Assembly: GCF_030052815.1 (NCBI RefSeq)
Contig: NW_026614806.1
Location: 3,005,953 to 3,069,952, forward strand
DNA from: Hevea brasiliensis
Lineage: Eukaryota > Streptophyta > Magnoliopsida > Malpighiales > Euphorbiaceae
Direction of reading: 5' to 3'
DNA: 64,000 bases
Shown here: positions 1 through 11,569 of the stretch, one piece after another
How positions within the stretch are numbered: the first letter of the stretch is position 1
Layout: the number at the start of each line of letters is the position of its first letter
Made by a program: the position numbers and the translations under genes
The notes under the pieces: generated by a model
Database searches by the model: none
The model's input: only the letters and a program-made list of their open reading frames with translations
What the model was told of the DNA's origin: nothing

Positions 1-106
1 TTAATTATTATAATTATTAAATATAATAATTTTTATATAGTAAGTGTCACATGGCAGCACTAAAATTTAGAGTTCCACGTTTTAACAGTAAGGGAAAATC
101 TCTATT

Positions 107-172
<66 letters not shown>

Positions 173-250
173 AGATATAGATATGTAGTAATATAATTAG
201 TATATGTAGTAAGGCAATAAATTTAATTTAATATTGTCATTTAGTATATT
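1..250 (+). repeat. Direct repeat, copy 1 of 2
   Basis: This stretch matches 1091-1290 in the same orientation. Both begin TTAATTATTATAATT, continue through a TTTTTATATAGTA block, a GTCAC/CAGCACTAAAATTTAGAG block and GTAATATAATT, and end near a GCAATAAAT block. Copy 1 has gained a long AT microsatellite at 111-168. The spacing is about 1,090 bp. It probably reflects tandem Helitron-like copies. Confidence 0.7.
111..168. repeat. (AT)n microsatellite
   Basis: This is an uninterrupted AT dinucleotide run of about 29 units inside copy 1 of the direct repeat. The equivalent place in copy 2 (near 1200) holds only a short TATATATAGAGAGATATA stretch, so the run expanded after duplication. Confidence 0.95.
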
Positions 251-267
251 ACAATTTTCAGAAAATA

Positions 268-490
268 TAAAAAAAATAGTCATCAATAAATATAATTAAA
301 AATTATTAATTGGCATAAATATGATAGATTTAAAATCTTGTCCCCTCTAGAATTTATTTTATAAAAATATGGACCGCTTTTTTATCATAAAATAAAAATT
401 CAATATATATAAAATTAATATATGTTTTTATCAGGTAAAATTGATAATTTAATTTTTAATTTTTCCTTTCTCTAATTAAGTAAGGCACGT
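268..490 (+). repeat. Dispersed repeat, copy at left
   Basis: This matches 10444-10670 in the same orientation. Shared blocks include CATCAATAAAT/AGCAATAAAT, GGCATAAATATGATAGATTT, a CTTGTCCCCTCT/CTATCTCCTCT block, TTTATAAAAATATG and AATATATATAAAATT. The two copies are about 10 kb apart and clearly diverged. This is interspersed repeat DNA, probably the same Helitron-like family. Confidence 0.6.
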
Positions 491-1090
491 GTGTTTGTGT
501 GTCTATATATATACATATATATATATATAATTTTTCTAAATAATAATAAAACAATATAATATGATCAATTCTAATATTAGTTATTTATTAATTATACTAT
601 AAGGAATATCAAAAAAATAATAAAAATTGAAAATTAGCATAAATTTCTTATTTTTTGTTACTATGAAAATAAAATTTTATTTCATTTTTTCATAATTTAT
701 TTTATATATATATATATATATTTAAAAATATGTCTTTGTTAAATGTGTGTTAAAATAAAATAAAAGTAAATTAAAATTTATTAAATATATAAAAAGAGAG
801 AGATGATAAAATATTTAACTTCATATGATAATTTTTATAGTATAATTTTAAATTAATTTATTAATTTTAAGATGTATAATTCTTAAATTTTTATAATTAA
901 ATGAAATAATAAAAAATTTAAGAAACTTTAAATGAAAATTTTATAAAATTTTGAAATATATTTGCTATTTTTAATTAGTTAGCCATAAAAATTATGGTAA
1001 TATGGTAATAGTAAAGATATTTAAAAGGAAATTAGAATTAAATAAAAAATGAAATTAAATACTTAACATAAAAAATAATAATTACTTACA

Positions 1091-1290
1091 TTAATTATTA
1101 TAATTGTAAAATGTAATAATTTTTATATAGTACATGTCACGTAACAGCACTAAAATTTAGAGTGTCACATGGCAATATTAAGAGAAAACCTTCTTGCTTT
1201 ATATATAGAGAGATATAAATATATAGTAATATAATTGGTATATGTGGTAATGCAATAAATTCAAATTAATATTGCCATTTGGCATAAATG
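1091..1290 (+). repeat. Direct repeat, copy 2 of 2
   Basis: This is the second copy of the segment at 1-250. It holds GTCACATGGCA and TTGCCATTTGGCATAAAT boxes that recur around 1340-1400 (CCACGTGGCATAAATATG), near 300 and near 10,480. These boxes are the kind of subterminal motif repeated within plant Helitron families. No coding potential is visible. Confidence 0.65.
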
Positions 1291-1415
1291 TATTAGTTTT
1301 AGAATCTTATGTGATAACTCAAGAGAAAACTTGACTGTTTAAAATGTTGCCACGTGGCATAAATATGATGATTATAGAATCCCATGTGGCAGTACTAGGG
1401 GAAACATGTCTTCTT

Positions 1416-1458
<43 letters not shown>
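1416..1458. repeat. Compound (AC)n(AT)n microsatellite
   Basis: A CA/AC run of about nine units passes directly into an AT run of about twelve units. It lies beside a GCAGTACTAGGGGAAAC block that looks like a Helitron 5' region on the minus strand. Confidence 0.95.
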
Positions 1459-2462
1459 CATATGACATATTATATAAACAAACAAATAAAAACTATTTAA
1501 AGAAAAAAATAATTTATAATTAAATATTATTTAATTGAAAAAGGTAGAAAATATTGAAATTTAATTTTTATAACAGTAAAATGTTTTCTATTTACTTGGC
1601 TATTTCAATTAAATTGTCATAAGTTAGCCATAATGATAATAATAATAATAATAAGTATTAATTAATCTTAGAAAAGTGAAATAAAAAGAATATTAAATTA
1701 TTAACATAAAAAGCAATACAAACTAATTATAAATAAGTCAAATCTCTATTTTTTTTTTGTAAAATTAAAATAAATTTTTTTTTTGTAAAAAAATAGTTGA
1801 ATTGACATAAATTATGAATTAATTTAAAATAATCAAATAAAAATTAATATTATATTGTAGTCAATTAATATAAAGTCAACCTATATTCTCTATGTAAACT
1901 CACCCAAATACACATTTACACTCTTTTTTATAGTTAAAGTTGCAAGTTTTCACTATAAGGGTTTAGCAATCTTTTTTTTTTTTCATTTCCTTTTTATTTG
2001 CTTTTTTGCATTGGATTATTTTCCTATTTAGTTAAATAACTATATTTTTATACATAAAAATAGAACTACATTGAAAATTTGACTACAAGTAAGAATAATT
2101 GGAAATATTAGTTAAAGCCAAATAAAAGAATAGAATGTATACAATAATTTGGTCAATGAATCAAATGTTAAAATAGTTTAAGTGTGCAATCGGTAAATTT
2201 GACCGATAGCATCAGTAAATTTTAAATTATTTTTGTAAATAAAATAATGTTATTATATTTTAAATAAAGTAATTATCTAAACTATCATTAATTTATGTAT
2301 AAAAAGAATTAAAAATATAATTTTTAAATAATTTTGCCATAAATTAATTTAAAAAGTTACTATTGAAACAAAAGAAAATTTATTTAAATAAAATTATTTA
2401 AGAAAAAATTTTTAAAAAATAATTTAATAATAAAAATTTATTATTATTTAAATTATATACAC

Positions 2463-2494
2463 GTGTACTACCGTACACATAGGTATTTTGCTAG
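2463..2494 (+). mobile_element. Helitron 3' terminus
   Basis: The stem is GTGTAC (2463-2468) and GTACAC (2473-2478) around a TACC loop, then a 12-base spacer and CTAG (2491-2494), then T. A perfect stem, correct spacing and a CTRR end are the standard Helitron 3' signature. The element body must lie to the left. Its matching 5' TC end was not fixed because several TCTATATAT candidates exist. Confidence 0.6.
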
Positions 2495-5400
2495 TTAATG
2501 GATATAACAGCTAATAAATTGAAATAGTCCATACCAATTTAATTCTAGCATTAATTTGTCTTTTTACTCATTGCTTTAAATGTGGGTATATTAGCTAATT
2601 AAATTGTAAGATATATTTTGTGAACCACATTGGAACAAAATTCTTAACTATCCATATTTATTAGCCAATTAGACCTAATTGGTAATATATTGACTTATTT
2701 ATGGAGATTAAATTCTCAAATTTTGATATTGGGTAGTAAATAATTATAACATCGTTTGCTAGGAGCGAGCTAAATTAAAATTAACATATTCTATCATTTT
2801 AAATTAATGGGGCATTAATATGGTCATATTCTAATAATTTTTTATTCTAATGAGCTTCAAATCATTAGAATATGATCTCATTAAAATTTTTTATTTAATT
2901 AGGCTAATAAAAAAATTTTTAAATTATGTGGCTCATTCAACTGATTTAGATACCAAATTTAAAAACTAAAAATATTCTATTATAACACATATTTTAATTA
3001 AAAATTAATATTTAATCGTCTCTAATTAATATGGCCTAGCTAATAACACCTAGAACATTGGCTACTAATTCTAATAATTAATTAGAATATCTAAATCTAA
3101 TAAGCTTCAAATTATTGATTTAATAATGGTATATATAGTTTTTTACTTAGCCCATATTTTAATTCTAAATAAGCTTATTTTATTAAGATATTATTTAAAT
3201 TAACGACGTCATATTTTAATAATTTGAAACTTATTAGAATAAAAAATAATTAGAATATAAATGTATATATGGCCCAATTCAAAGTACTCTAATAATGTAA
3301 GGTTAATATTTTTAAATTAGGCAATAGCTAGGTCTAGCTGGAAATATTTAGAGTACTTTAACATATTTTTTTTTGAAAATAACGATTATAACATTTAAAT
3401 TTAAATGAACAATTAATTTAATGGACATAAGTGAGTACATAAAAAGAATATGGCCCCTAATAATAAATTTTAAGTGAGTATGTAAAAATTAATTGTTACT
3501 TTAAATGAGTACTCTAAAAAAAAATTAACATTAAGCTTCAATTTTAAAATTATCAATTAATGACTAATTAAATATCAATCCTAACTAAGTTTTAAATTCA
3601 TCTTTACAAATTTTTAAAAGGTTGTTTTTTTTTTTTTATTAGAGGCCATATTCTTTTTACTTACTCACTCAAAATTTATTGTAAATATTTAGACCACATA
3701 TTTAAACTTATTATTAAATTAATTGTCTTAATAACTTAAATGAGGTCCAATAAAAAAAAATTTAATGTACCAATATTTTAGTAATTTAAAAGTTTTTTTA
3801 TTAATTTAATTAAATAATAATTTATATAGGCTAAATTTGATTGTCTCTCATGTTGGCCAACTTACTAAATCATCATTAATGATTTAATTACCCACATTCA
3901 TTAATTGTCTGATATTTTAATAAGCTTCATAGTAAAATTTGAACATACCCATATTAATTATTAAAATTAACAAATTAATGTGGAGTAATTTTAAATTATG
4001 GGGCCCAAAATAAAAATGTTAATTAACTTAATGAGCTGAATAAAACTTATTTTGTAATTAATATTACTTAAGATCATTACATAGATTTTATGGTTAATAT
4101 TAGGTATTTTAATGGTCATCAATCATGGACAAATATTTAAATTATTAATAAAATTACTATAAAAAATTCTTAAAATTACTTAATATTAACCATAAGTAAA
4201 TTTTAAATTACTTAAAATAACACTTTATTAAAATGTTATATGGGAGCAATAATATTGGCATTTTAAATGGGTAAGAACGTATTACTAAATTCTTGACATT
4301 TTAAAGCAATTCGCCTCATTAAATTAAAAAAAAAAAAAAATTTAAATTATTAGAATATGAACTCATTAAATTTTTTATTTAATTGACTAATAAAAATTAT
4401 CAATTATTAAAAAAATAATGGGCCAATTAGTTTAGTTTAATAAAACATCACATATTTTAATATTCAAATTATTAGCATATGGTCTCATTAAATTTTTAAC
4501 TTAATTGGGTTAATAAAAAAAATCATTAAGATTTTTTTAGCAAAAACATGAGAGACAGTTAATAAATATATCCACATTTAAAGTACTCTAATTAAAAATT
4601 TAATTGATTATAAAAATTTAGATAAATATAAATTATCAAATATCACATTATATTTATATTTAAATATAACTAGAATATTGGCCAACTAAGTGACCTAATT
4701 TATTTTTAAATATAGCCCATTTTTAATTATGTTAGGTCACTTGCAAAAATATCTAATATTAATAATGTATTTTCAAAAATTTAGACTAGGTGTTTAAAAT
4801 TGTAACCTAAATGTTAACAAGTAACAGAATAGATATTGGCTGAAAAATAGAATTTAAAATTAGTACTTTAAGGTATGTTAAAATTATATTCTAAAAAATA
4901 TTTTGAATAATTTTAGTAGATAACACATTAATAAATAGGAAAATTTTTATAGTCAATTAACATTTTGAAATATTTTTAATTTAAAATTTTCAAAACTTAA
5001 ACAGCTCATTTTATTTTTTTTTTAAATATTTCTTTAGTGAGTTATTGTGGGGTCAATATATGGGCTAGGTCTAAAAGATTAGTTTTTAATAAAAAAAAAT
5101 TAAATATTACTTAGTTGAAAATTTTTTAAAGTACTTTTTATCTCAATAATTTTTAAAAAAATTTAAAGACTAAAATAAAAAAATATGTTTAAGTTACTCA
5201 ACTATTTAAAAATAATTTTATTACTAGTTGGTGGTCAATTAATATAATAAAAATTAAATTTAAATTAGTTGACCTGTATACAATAGCCAATTATCATACT
5301 TAAATTTTTTAATGGATTTAATATTAATGGCTAAAAAAGATATGGACTCACTAATTATAAGAAAATTTTAATTTAGAGTACTTTAAATGTGGTTAGCTTT

Positions 5401-6734
5401 TATGAAAAGTATGATTTAATAAACATATCCATAATAATTTGAAATATTTTTTTTATTAGCCTGACTTAGTTGGAAAAGTAATCATAGATATTTTTTTAAA
5501 TTTATTTTTAAGTAATAAAAAATATTTAAAAAGAAATAAATTAGGAGTGAGTACAGTTAGTTTAGACAATTAGAATATTCTTTTTTAATAAAATTTAATG
5601 GGACAATAAATATTAGCTCATATTTATGTTAGGTTGCTTAAAATTGATCGTGGATTTTAGCCCATATTAATTAAATAAAATAATTGCAACATTTGGACTA
5701 GATTTTTATGTATTTGACTCATAATTTAATATTAAGTACGTCAAACAATTTAATGAATTAAATTACGTACTATATTTGAATTAAGTTAAAAATGTATTGT
5801 GAGAACATATCTTTTTAAAATTTGTTAGCCCATTTAAATCTACCCCAATAATGTTTAAGGCAAGTACGCTAAATTTTAATATTTTAATTGTTATATAAGT
5901 TTTTTACAAGTGAGGGTCACTAATTTAAAAATTATTTTTGTGGACCACTATATTTAATAAAATTTTGAACCCATTTATATTTAAAGTTATGGGTTCTGAC
6001 TTTAGATAAGCTAGTTGATGACCTAAAATGAGGTCAATATGAATTACTCATTAATTTAACACCATCTAAGTAAATAATACTCAATAAAAACTAATTTTTA
6101 AAAATTATGTACATAAATAATTTTATCTGCCAACATAGGCATTTAAATTCATATTAATACTAATATAATAAAAGTAAGCTATTGTATGTACCTAAATTAT
6201 TAAAAGGAACTCATTTTTAATGTTAGAAATGTTGGGCCAATGAAGCAATGCCATTAAAACATACTAAATTCTTAGATGGGATAATTATATTGAAAAGTTA
6301 TTAATAAAAATTATTAGAATATTGACCTATAATAAAAAAAATTTTAATTTAAAATATTACCTTATTTATGAATTAAATCAGCTTTTTAAAACTTTGTTAA
6401 TATTTAAAAAATATTTATAGTTATAATTTTAAAAGTTAGTGTGTTTAAATTATTTAATTTAGAATATGACCTCATTAAAATATTTATATTCTTAACTTTT
6501 TATACGTTAACCAATTATTGATCATCTCTATACTAGTAAAAAAATTGAAAAAAAATAAGATTAGCTTATTTAACATATATCTATTAATCCATGTAATTGG
6601 CACAATTAAAGATATTTTTAAGTAATCGTCTAACTCTAAATATTTTAAAAAGATTTTCTTAATGATATGGATACTTAATCCGTGGCCTGACATATCTAGA
6701 TGTTATAATTGTCATTAATTAATATTTTTTTATA

Positions 6735-7040
6735 AGTTGGGCCACAATTTAATTCTTTTTAAATTCTTTTTTATTATTTAAAAATAAATTTAAAAAATAT
6801 TGACAACTAATTTTTCAACTAAGTTGGCCAATATAAAAATAAAAATAAACTTCAAATTATTAGAATATTAACATTTTTTATTCTACATTTTATGTTGTAA
6901 CTGTTTTATGTACCTCACTCAATTAATTCTTTTCAAATTCTTTTTAATTAATTAAAAATAAATTTTAAAAAATATAGATGATTAATTTTCCAATTAAATT
7001 GGGCAATAAAAAAATAAATTTTAAATTATTATAATATGGA
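6735..7040 (+). repeat. Two tandem ~170-bp diverged copies
   Basis: Two neighbouring segments, from about 6735 and about 6905, share the order TTAATTCTTTT(T/C)AAATTC, TTAAAAATAAATTT, AAAAAATAT, a TTTTCAA(C/T)TAA block, a GGCCAATA/GGGCAATA block and AAATTATTA.AATAT. The period is roughly 170-175 bp. Related words appear inverted near 7229 and 12440-12540. This is the clearest tandem pair in the decayed mosaic. Confidence 0.5.
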
Positions 7041-8253
7041 TCAATTACTAAATGTGATAAAATACGTGGTTTGTCACAATTGATGTGACTTAGACCTTGT
7101 CAAGTTAGGTCTAATTGAATTTAATATTTTAATTTAATTAAATATGCTTATTTTTAATATAACAATTCATAATTGATATACACATAAAACACCAATTAGA
7201 TATAGCTCCATATATAATATTTAATAAAAAGAATTAAATTGTGAGTGAAGTATGTAAAACAACTAATTCTATTGTAACATTTAGATATAAGGGTTAATTT
7301 AATTTAAATTAATTAAAAATAGATATATCAATTTTAAATTAAAAATAAATTTAATTGTTATCAATAAACTAGTAATTGCCAAGATTAATTTAACCCATTT
7401 GATTGATATAAACCAACCAGAATATTTGCTAGTAAAATATTTTTAATTTGTATTAAAATTTAAAAATGGGCCACATTCATAATGACTTAAACCAATATTG
7501 TAATAAGTTAATATATTTATTGGCCAACATATAACAATTAGACAGTTAAGAATATTTGAATAAGCTAACAACCCCTACAAATGATAATTATTTTTTTTCA
7601 TTAATTCCTGTCAATTTTATTTTTATTAATGTAATTTATTATCCGATATGATAGGCACAATTTGGCCACATTCTCATCGTCAATTATTATTACTTTTTAA
7701 ATTAAAAGAATAAATTTTAAATTATTAAAATATAGCTTCATTAATTTTTTTAATGGATCAATATTCTAATAATTTACAAATTTTTTATTAATCTAATTAA
7801 ATAAATATTTAATACTAATTTTTAAATAAACAAAATATTAGAATAATTTGGCCAAAAAAATTATTTACTTTAACTCACATTAATTATTTTGATAAAATTG
7901 GGCTAGAATAATTTTAAATGTGTACTTTAAAAAATTATAAAACAATTTTGGACACGTCATTTAAATTAATGACCAACTAGTTGGTCACTAATATTATTAA
8001 ACTTTTCAATTGACAGAATATAAATATGGCTAGTAATTAAAATTACATATTAATGGGCCATTAAATATTGGCCCAATATTTTAATTGAAAAATTATTATT
8101 AATTCTTTATAAAAATTACTGTCCGCAATTGAACTACTTTAAAATTCATATTATATTATGTATTATAACATTTTTAATTTAGAGTACTTTAAATATTAAT
8201 ATGTACATCTAAATTTTAATAGCAATTTAGTAGTAGAATATGTTGTTAGAATA

Positions 8254-8521
8254 TAAATAACAATGTGTTTGGCCATTACATTAGAGATTGATGAAACATT
8301 ATTTATATAAAAATTATTAGAATATTTTAAAAATATTAGCCACTAATTTTAAATTTTGTTAGATCAATAAAAATTAATTTTTAAAAATTAAATATGGACT
8401 CATTAATTTTTGTATGTAATTAGGCTAAATGAGATACAATTTGAAACAAAGCCTATTCACTTTTATTAATTGTGACAAAATTATCATGGCCATATACACT
8501 TATCAATTTATTAATTTGAAT
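8254..8521 (+). repeat. Long inverted repeat, left arm
   Basis: Read forward, this arm matches the reverse complement of 12118-12391 along its whole length. It runs from AAATAACAATG through GGCCATTA, GATGAAACATT, TAATTTTTAAA, GGACTCATTAATTTTT, TTAGGCTAAATGAG, ACAATTTGAAACA, GCCTATTCACTTTTATTAA and CATGGCCAT to TCAATTTATTAATTTGAA. The arms are diverged but collinear. They enclose about 3.6 kb of transposon-derived DNA. Confidence 0.75.
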
Positions 8522-8574
8522 CTTTAAAATTGGTTAATGAGGTTATTGGTTTATTTAATGGGTAAAATAACTAA

Positions 8575-8640
8575 TCTATCTATCTATATATATAAAGCAG
8601 CAAGAGTTTTTATTGGTGTTGTCATATATACAGTTTTCTT
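8575..8640 (+). mobile_element. Helitron-like 5' end
   Basis: The + strand reads TCTATCTATCTATATATATA, then AAAGCAGCAAG, a GTTTTC box at about 8630 and a GCCATGTGGCA box just beyond. Plant Helitrons commonly start with TC followed by a CTATATA-type stretch and AAAGCAG. The exact first base is uncertain because TCTA is repeated. A minus-strand 3' end lies only about 110 bp away, suggesting that one element inserted into another. Confidence 0.45.
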
Positions 8641-8685
8641 TTGATTTTGCCATGTGGCACTTGGAAAGATTATTATACTTTATAA

Positions 8686-8712
8686 CTAGTATAATACCCG
8701 TGCTACGCACAG
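8686..8712 (-). mobile_element. Helitron 3' terminus, minus strand
   Basis: Read on the minus strand, the sequence is a hairpin CGTGCGTAGCACG-like stem (GTGC/GCAC with loop, 8699-8712), a spacer of about nine bases (GGTATTATA-like) and CTAG followed by T. This is the canonical Helitron end, and the element extends to the right of it. Its 5' TC end was not identified with certainty. Confidence 0.6.
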
Positions 8713-8966
8713 TAGTATGTGTGTGTATCAAAAGAGCAAGAAAAATTTTATATCAGATTTAATTAGGTCATTAAATCATTATTAATTAAAAAAATATTAT
8801 TCTTTAATTAAAAAAAATTTAACATTACTATTTAAAATATTAAAATTCTAAAACATTAGCAATAAATTTTAACCAAATAAATTAGTAATCGCTTTCAAAT
8901 CAATGGCCTTAATGGCCATAAGTTGTTTTTTTTTTTCTTTTTAATGGTCATAAGTTATTCTTTGTT

Positions 8967-8967
<1 letters not shown>

Positions 8968-9027
<60 letters not shown>
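8968..9027. repeat. (ATA)n microsatellite
   Basis: This is a trinucleotide ATA run of about 20 units. On the minus strand it yields a frame with a long polytyrosine run, which is an artefact of the repeat and not a gene. Confidence 0.95.
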
Positions 9028-9196
9028 TTTTAAAATAATAAAAATAAAATAATATTGAAGTAGATTAAAAGTTATTAAACATATAAAAGGGAGAGAGAAA
9101 ACTTTTAAGTATTGATTTTCATTCAAAGTAAACATGGGTATTGATTTTACTATAAAAAATTAGGAAACATGATAATGTGTGATGACTATATTTAGT

Positions 9197-9206
9197 AATT
9201 GTATAA
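9197..9206 (+). repeat. Target-site duplication, left
   Basis: AATTGTATAA flanks the MITE. It matches AATTATATAA at 9962-9971 except at one base, as expected for an old Mutator-type insertion. Joining the two flanks restores an uninterrupted copy of the surrounding tandem repeat, which also carries ATTTAGTAATT at this place near 10320. Confidence 0.8.
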
Positions 9207-9961
9207 GGAATAAGGTTCAATTTGCCCCCTGTACTTATTGTGAAGATTCAGTTTAGCCCATTTTTAACTTTTGATCCAATTTAACTCATAACTTTTGATT
9301 TATGCTTAAATTATCCCGATTAACAAAAATGTGTAATTATTTAATTATTTTTTAAAATATTAAAATATTATTTTTATATTGTATATTTAATTAATTAATA
9401 AAAATAAAAATATTATTTTTATTATTCAATATTATTAATTAAACTGAAAATATAAAAAAAAAATATTTTTGTATTTTCATATAATTAATAAAAATTAAAA
9501 ATTATTACTATTCCAATTAATAATATTGAATAATAAAAATAATATTTTTATTTTTATTAATTATACAATATAAAAAATAATATTTTAATATTAAAAATAA
9601 TTAAATATTAAATAATTTATTTAAATAAATTATTTGATATATAAAGAAATTAATTAATTAATTATACAATATAAAAATAATATTTTAATATTAAAAAAGT
9701 CATTTTTTAATATTATTTAAACAAAATAATTAAATGTTTTAAAAATGATATTAAAATATTATTTTTATATTGTATAATTTGTATAATTAAAATATTAAAT
9801 AAATTATTTTTATATTATATTTTAATATTAAAAAATGATATTTTTGTTAATTAGGCTAATTTGAGCATAAATCAAAACTTATAGGCTAAATTGGACCAAA
9901 AGTTAAAAATGGACTAAATTGAACCTCCCCAATAAGTACGGGGAAAATTGAACTGTATTCC
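9207..9961. mobile_element. Mutator-like MITE with long TIRs
   Basis: This is a 755-bp non-autonomous DNA transposon. Terminal inverted repeats of about 125 bp (9207-9332 and 9837-9961) pair well. Both start GGAATA.GGTTCAATTT or a near match when read inward, then have CCCC.GTACTTATTG, CCCATTTTTAACTTTTG and GATTTATGCT. Flanks carry a 10-bp direct repeat, AATTGTATAA (9197-9206) and AATTATATAA (9962-9971), with one mismatch. Long inverted repeats plus a 9-11 bp duplication are typical of Mutator-like elements. The interior is almost pure A/T with further foldbacks and no transposase. Confidence 0.85.
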
Positions 9962-9971
9962 AATTATATAA
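9962..9971 (+). repeat. Target-site duplication, right
   Basis: AATTATATAA follows the last base of the right terminal inverted repeat and pairs with the left copy at 9197-9206. Confidence 0.8.
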
Positions 9972-10443
9972 ATACATAAAAAAATTTAATGTTGACTTTT
10001 CTATTTAAAAAAAATTTAAAAATTAATGCATTGGCATTACATTTAATAATTAAACATATTTAAAAGAAAATTCAATTATTAATTTCTCACAAAAATTTAA
10101 ATATCTGTTTGGTTCTAATTTGAAGTAGAAATTTTAAAGAAAATTAAATTAAACTAAATTTTATACTAAACGTCTTTTATTGATAAATTATCAGCAATTA
10201 AATATTGACGTAAATGTGTTTAAAATATTTTATTAAATACTTTTGATTTTCCTCTTGATTTTACTGCCATTAACGTTTTCAAATTAAAAATTAGAAAACC
10301 TCATAATGAATGATAATTATATTTAGTAATTAATACTTTTCCATCATTTAAATTTGAATGATCAAATTAATTAAGGATTGTATTTAGAAAATTAAATTTT
10401 ATAATAATTGTATATTATAACTATTTAAAAAATATAGAAAAAA

Positions 10444-10670
10444 TTGCTAGCAATAAATTCAATTAAAAATTGTCACTTGGCATAAATGTGATATATTTAA
10501 AATCCTATCTCCTCTTAAATTTTTTTTTATAAAAATATGAATCATCTTTTTATTAGAAAGTGAAAATCGAACATATATAAAATTGGCATATGTATTTGTT
10601 GAGTATAATTAATAAATTAGTCTAATTACCTCTTAGTTTTTTTCTATCTCTACATAAATTAAGCTTTTCA
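10444..10670 (+). repeat. Dispersed repeat, copy at right
   Basis: This is the partner of 268-490 in the same orientation. It includes TTGTCACTTGGCATAAATGT, a CTATCTCCTCT block and a TTTCAGGTGTTTG end. It interrupts the local tandem repeat between its second and third copies. Confidence 0.6.
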
Positions 10671-11090
10671 GGTGTTTGTAATAATTAAATAATAAGTAAT
10701 TAATACTTTTTCATTATTTAAATTTGAAAGATCAAATTAATTAAAGATTATATTTAAAAAATTTTAATTATATAATAATTATATATTATAACTATCTAGA
10801 AAATAAAGAAAAAATTTAATGTTCACATTTCTTTTTTTAAAAAAAAATTAAACATTAGTGGACAGACATTACCTTTAATAATTATACATCTTTTAAAAAA
10901 AATTTAATCATTAATTTTTCACAAAAATTCAAATATCCCCTGATTTTTTATTCTAATTTGAAGCATATATTTTAAAAGAAATTAAACCTAATTAATATTC
11001 GTTGAATTTTGAGATTAAACATTTTGAGTTGGCAAATTATCATCAATTAAACATTAAATATAATTAAAGTAAATGTGCTTGAAATTAAAG

Positions 11091-11156
11091 GTAACTATTT
11101 TCTAATTAAAAGAAGTAACTGTTTTCTAATTAAAAAAAGTAACTTTTTTCTAATGC
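11091..11156 (+). repeat. 24-bp minisatellite, ~2.7 copies
   Basis: Units start with GTAACT at 11091, 11115 and 11139, each followed by a TTTTCTAATTAAAA-type tail. The exact 24-bp spacing makes this a small tandem repeat. No function is evident. Confidence 0.85.
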
Positions 11157-11569
11157 TTTTCTTAAGAAAAGTACACATAAAAATTATTACGAAAATAAAT
11201 TATTTAACTATAATGAATAGAATTTTACTTAGTTTAGGATTATAAATTATTAAATTAAAATTAAAATAGTTTTTTTATTAATTAAAATGTATTCCTTTCA
11301 CACTTTCAAATTAAATCATCTCAACGAAAAAAAGGTTTATGAATTTTTTTCCTTTTTAGGAAATTAGGTTTCCACTCATTAAAATTTATTTTCTTTTTAG
11401 TTTGGAAATTTTCTTATAAGGTAAATTGTTTTCTTCATATTAAAAATATCATTATTTAGAAATTAAAATTTTATAAAAATTTAATTCAATTAATTTCTTT
11501 TTATCAGTTCTCATATTTAATCAAATCTGTCATTTATCAAGCACAGTTTCTTCATATTTCCTCGTCAAG

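Larger units (their letters stand above)
1..2494 (+). mobile_element. Helitron-like AT-rich region with 3' terminus
   Basis: No gene is visible. The right end carries a Helitron-type 3' terminus on the + strand: a perfect 6-bp stem (GTGTAC/GTACAC, 2463-2478, loop TACC), twelve bases, then CTAG at 2491-2494 followed by T. This matches the known Helitron rule of hairpin, short spacer, CTRR and insertion before T. Inside are several short blocks reading as Helitron 5' subterminal sequence on the minus strand, for example the minus-strand reading TCTCTATATATAAAGCAAG near 1200 followed by a CCATGTGACA box. The region is therefore probably several nested or tandem Helitron remnants, not one element. 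No Rep/helicase coding sequence is present, so any element is non-autonomous. The left limit is not in the window. Confidence 0.5.
2495..8574. repeat. AT-rich mosaic of diverged short motifs
   Basis: There is no gene in these 6 kb. The sequence is built from recurring, diverged words in both orientations: CATATTCTAATAATTTG and its reverse, ATTAGAATATG, GAGTACTTTAAATGTGG, TGGGCCAATA, TTTTATTTAATTGGC and CTCATTAAATTTTT. Local foldbacks occur, such as CATATTCTAAT near 2825 facing ATTAGAATATG near 2866. The same words return at 12118-13809 and 20640-24337. I read this as an ancient repeat array or nested small elements decayed by mutation. The 69-residue frame near 6484-6693 (minus) is an AT-rich chance frame. 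Confidence 0.55.
9140..11080 (+). repeat. Tandem AT-rich repeat (about three partial copies)
   Basis: Two blocks recur in order. The first (ATTTAGTAATT, then a TATATTATAACTATTTA-like stretch) lies near 9140-9206, 10250-10445 and 10690-10815. The second (AAAATTTAATGTT, then TTAATAATTA, CACAAAAATT and CAATTAAA) lies near 9975-10225 and 10805-11080. Copy 1 is split by the Mutator-like MITE at 9207-9961. The copy of the left-hand dispersed repeat sits at 10444-10670. The whole looks like the interior of a degraded Helitron-like element. No gene is visible. Confidence 0.5.

Noticed and set aside
2825..2880. Foldback CATATTCTAAT...ATTAGAATATG as a terminator or regulatory hairpin
   Set aside because: The same palindromic words recur many times across the mosaic, so this is repeat structure rather than a specific regulatory signal.
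6484..6693. 69-codon minus-strand frame
   Set aside because: It has A/T-driven composition (I, L, K, N, F), no recognisable motif, and lies inside the decayed repeat mosaic.
8941..9135. Minus-strand frame with a polytyrosine run
   Set aside because: It is a direct translation of the (ATA)n microsatellite.
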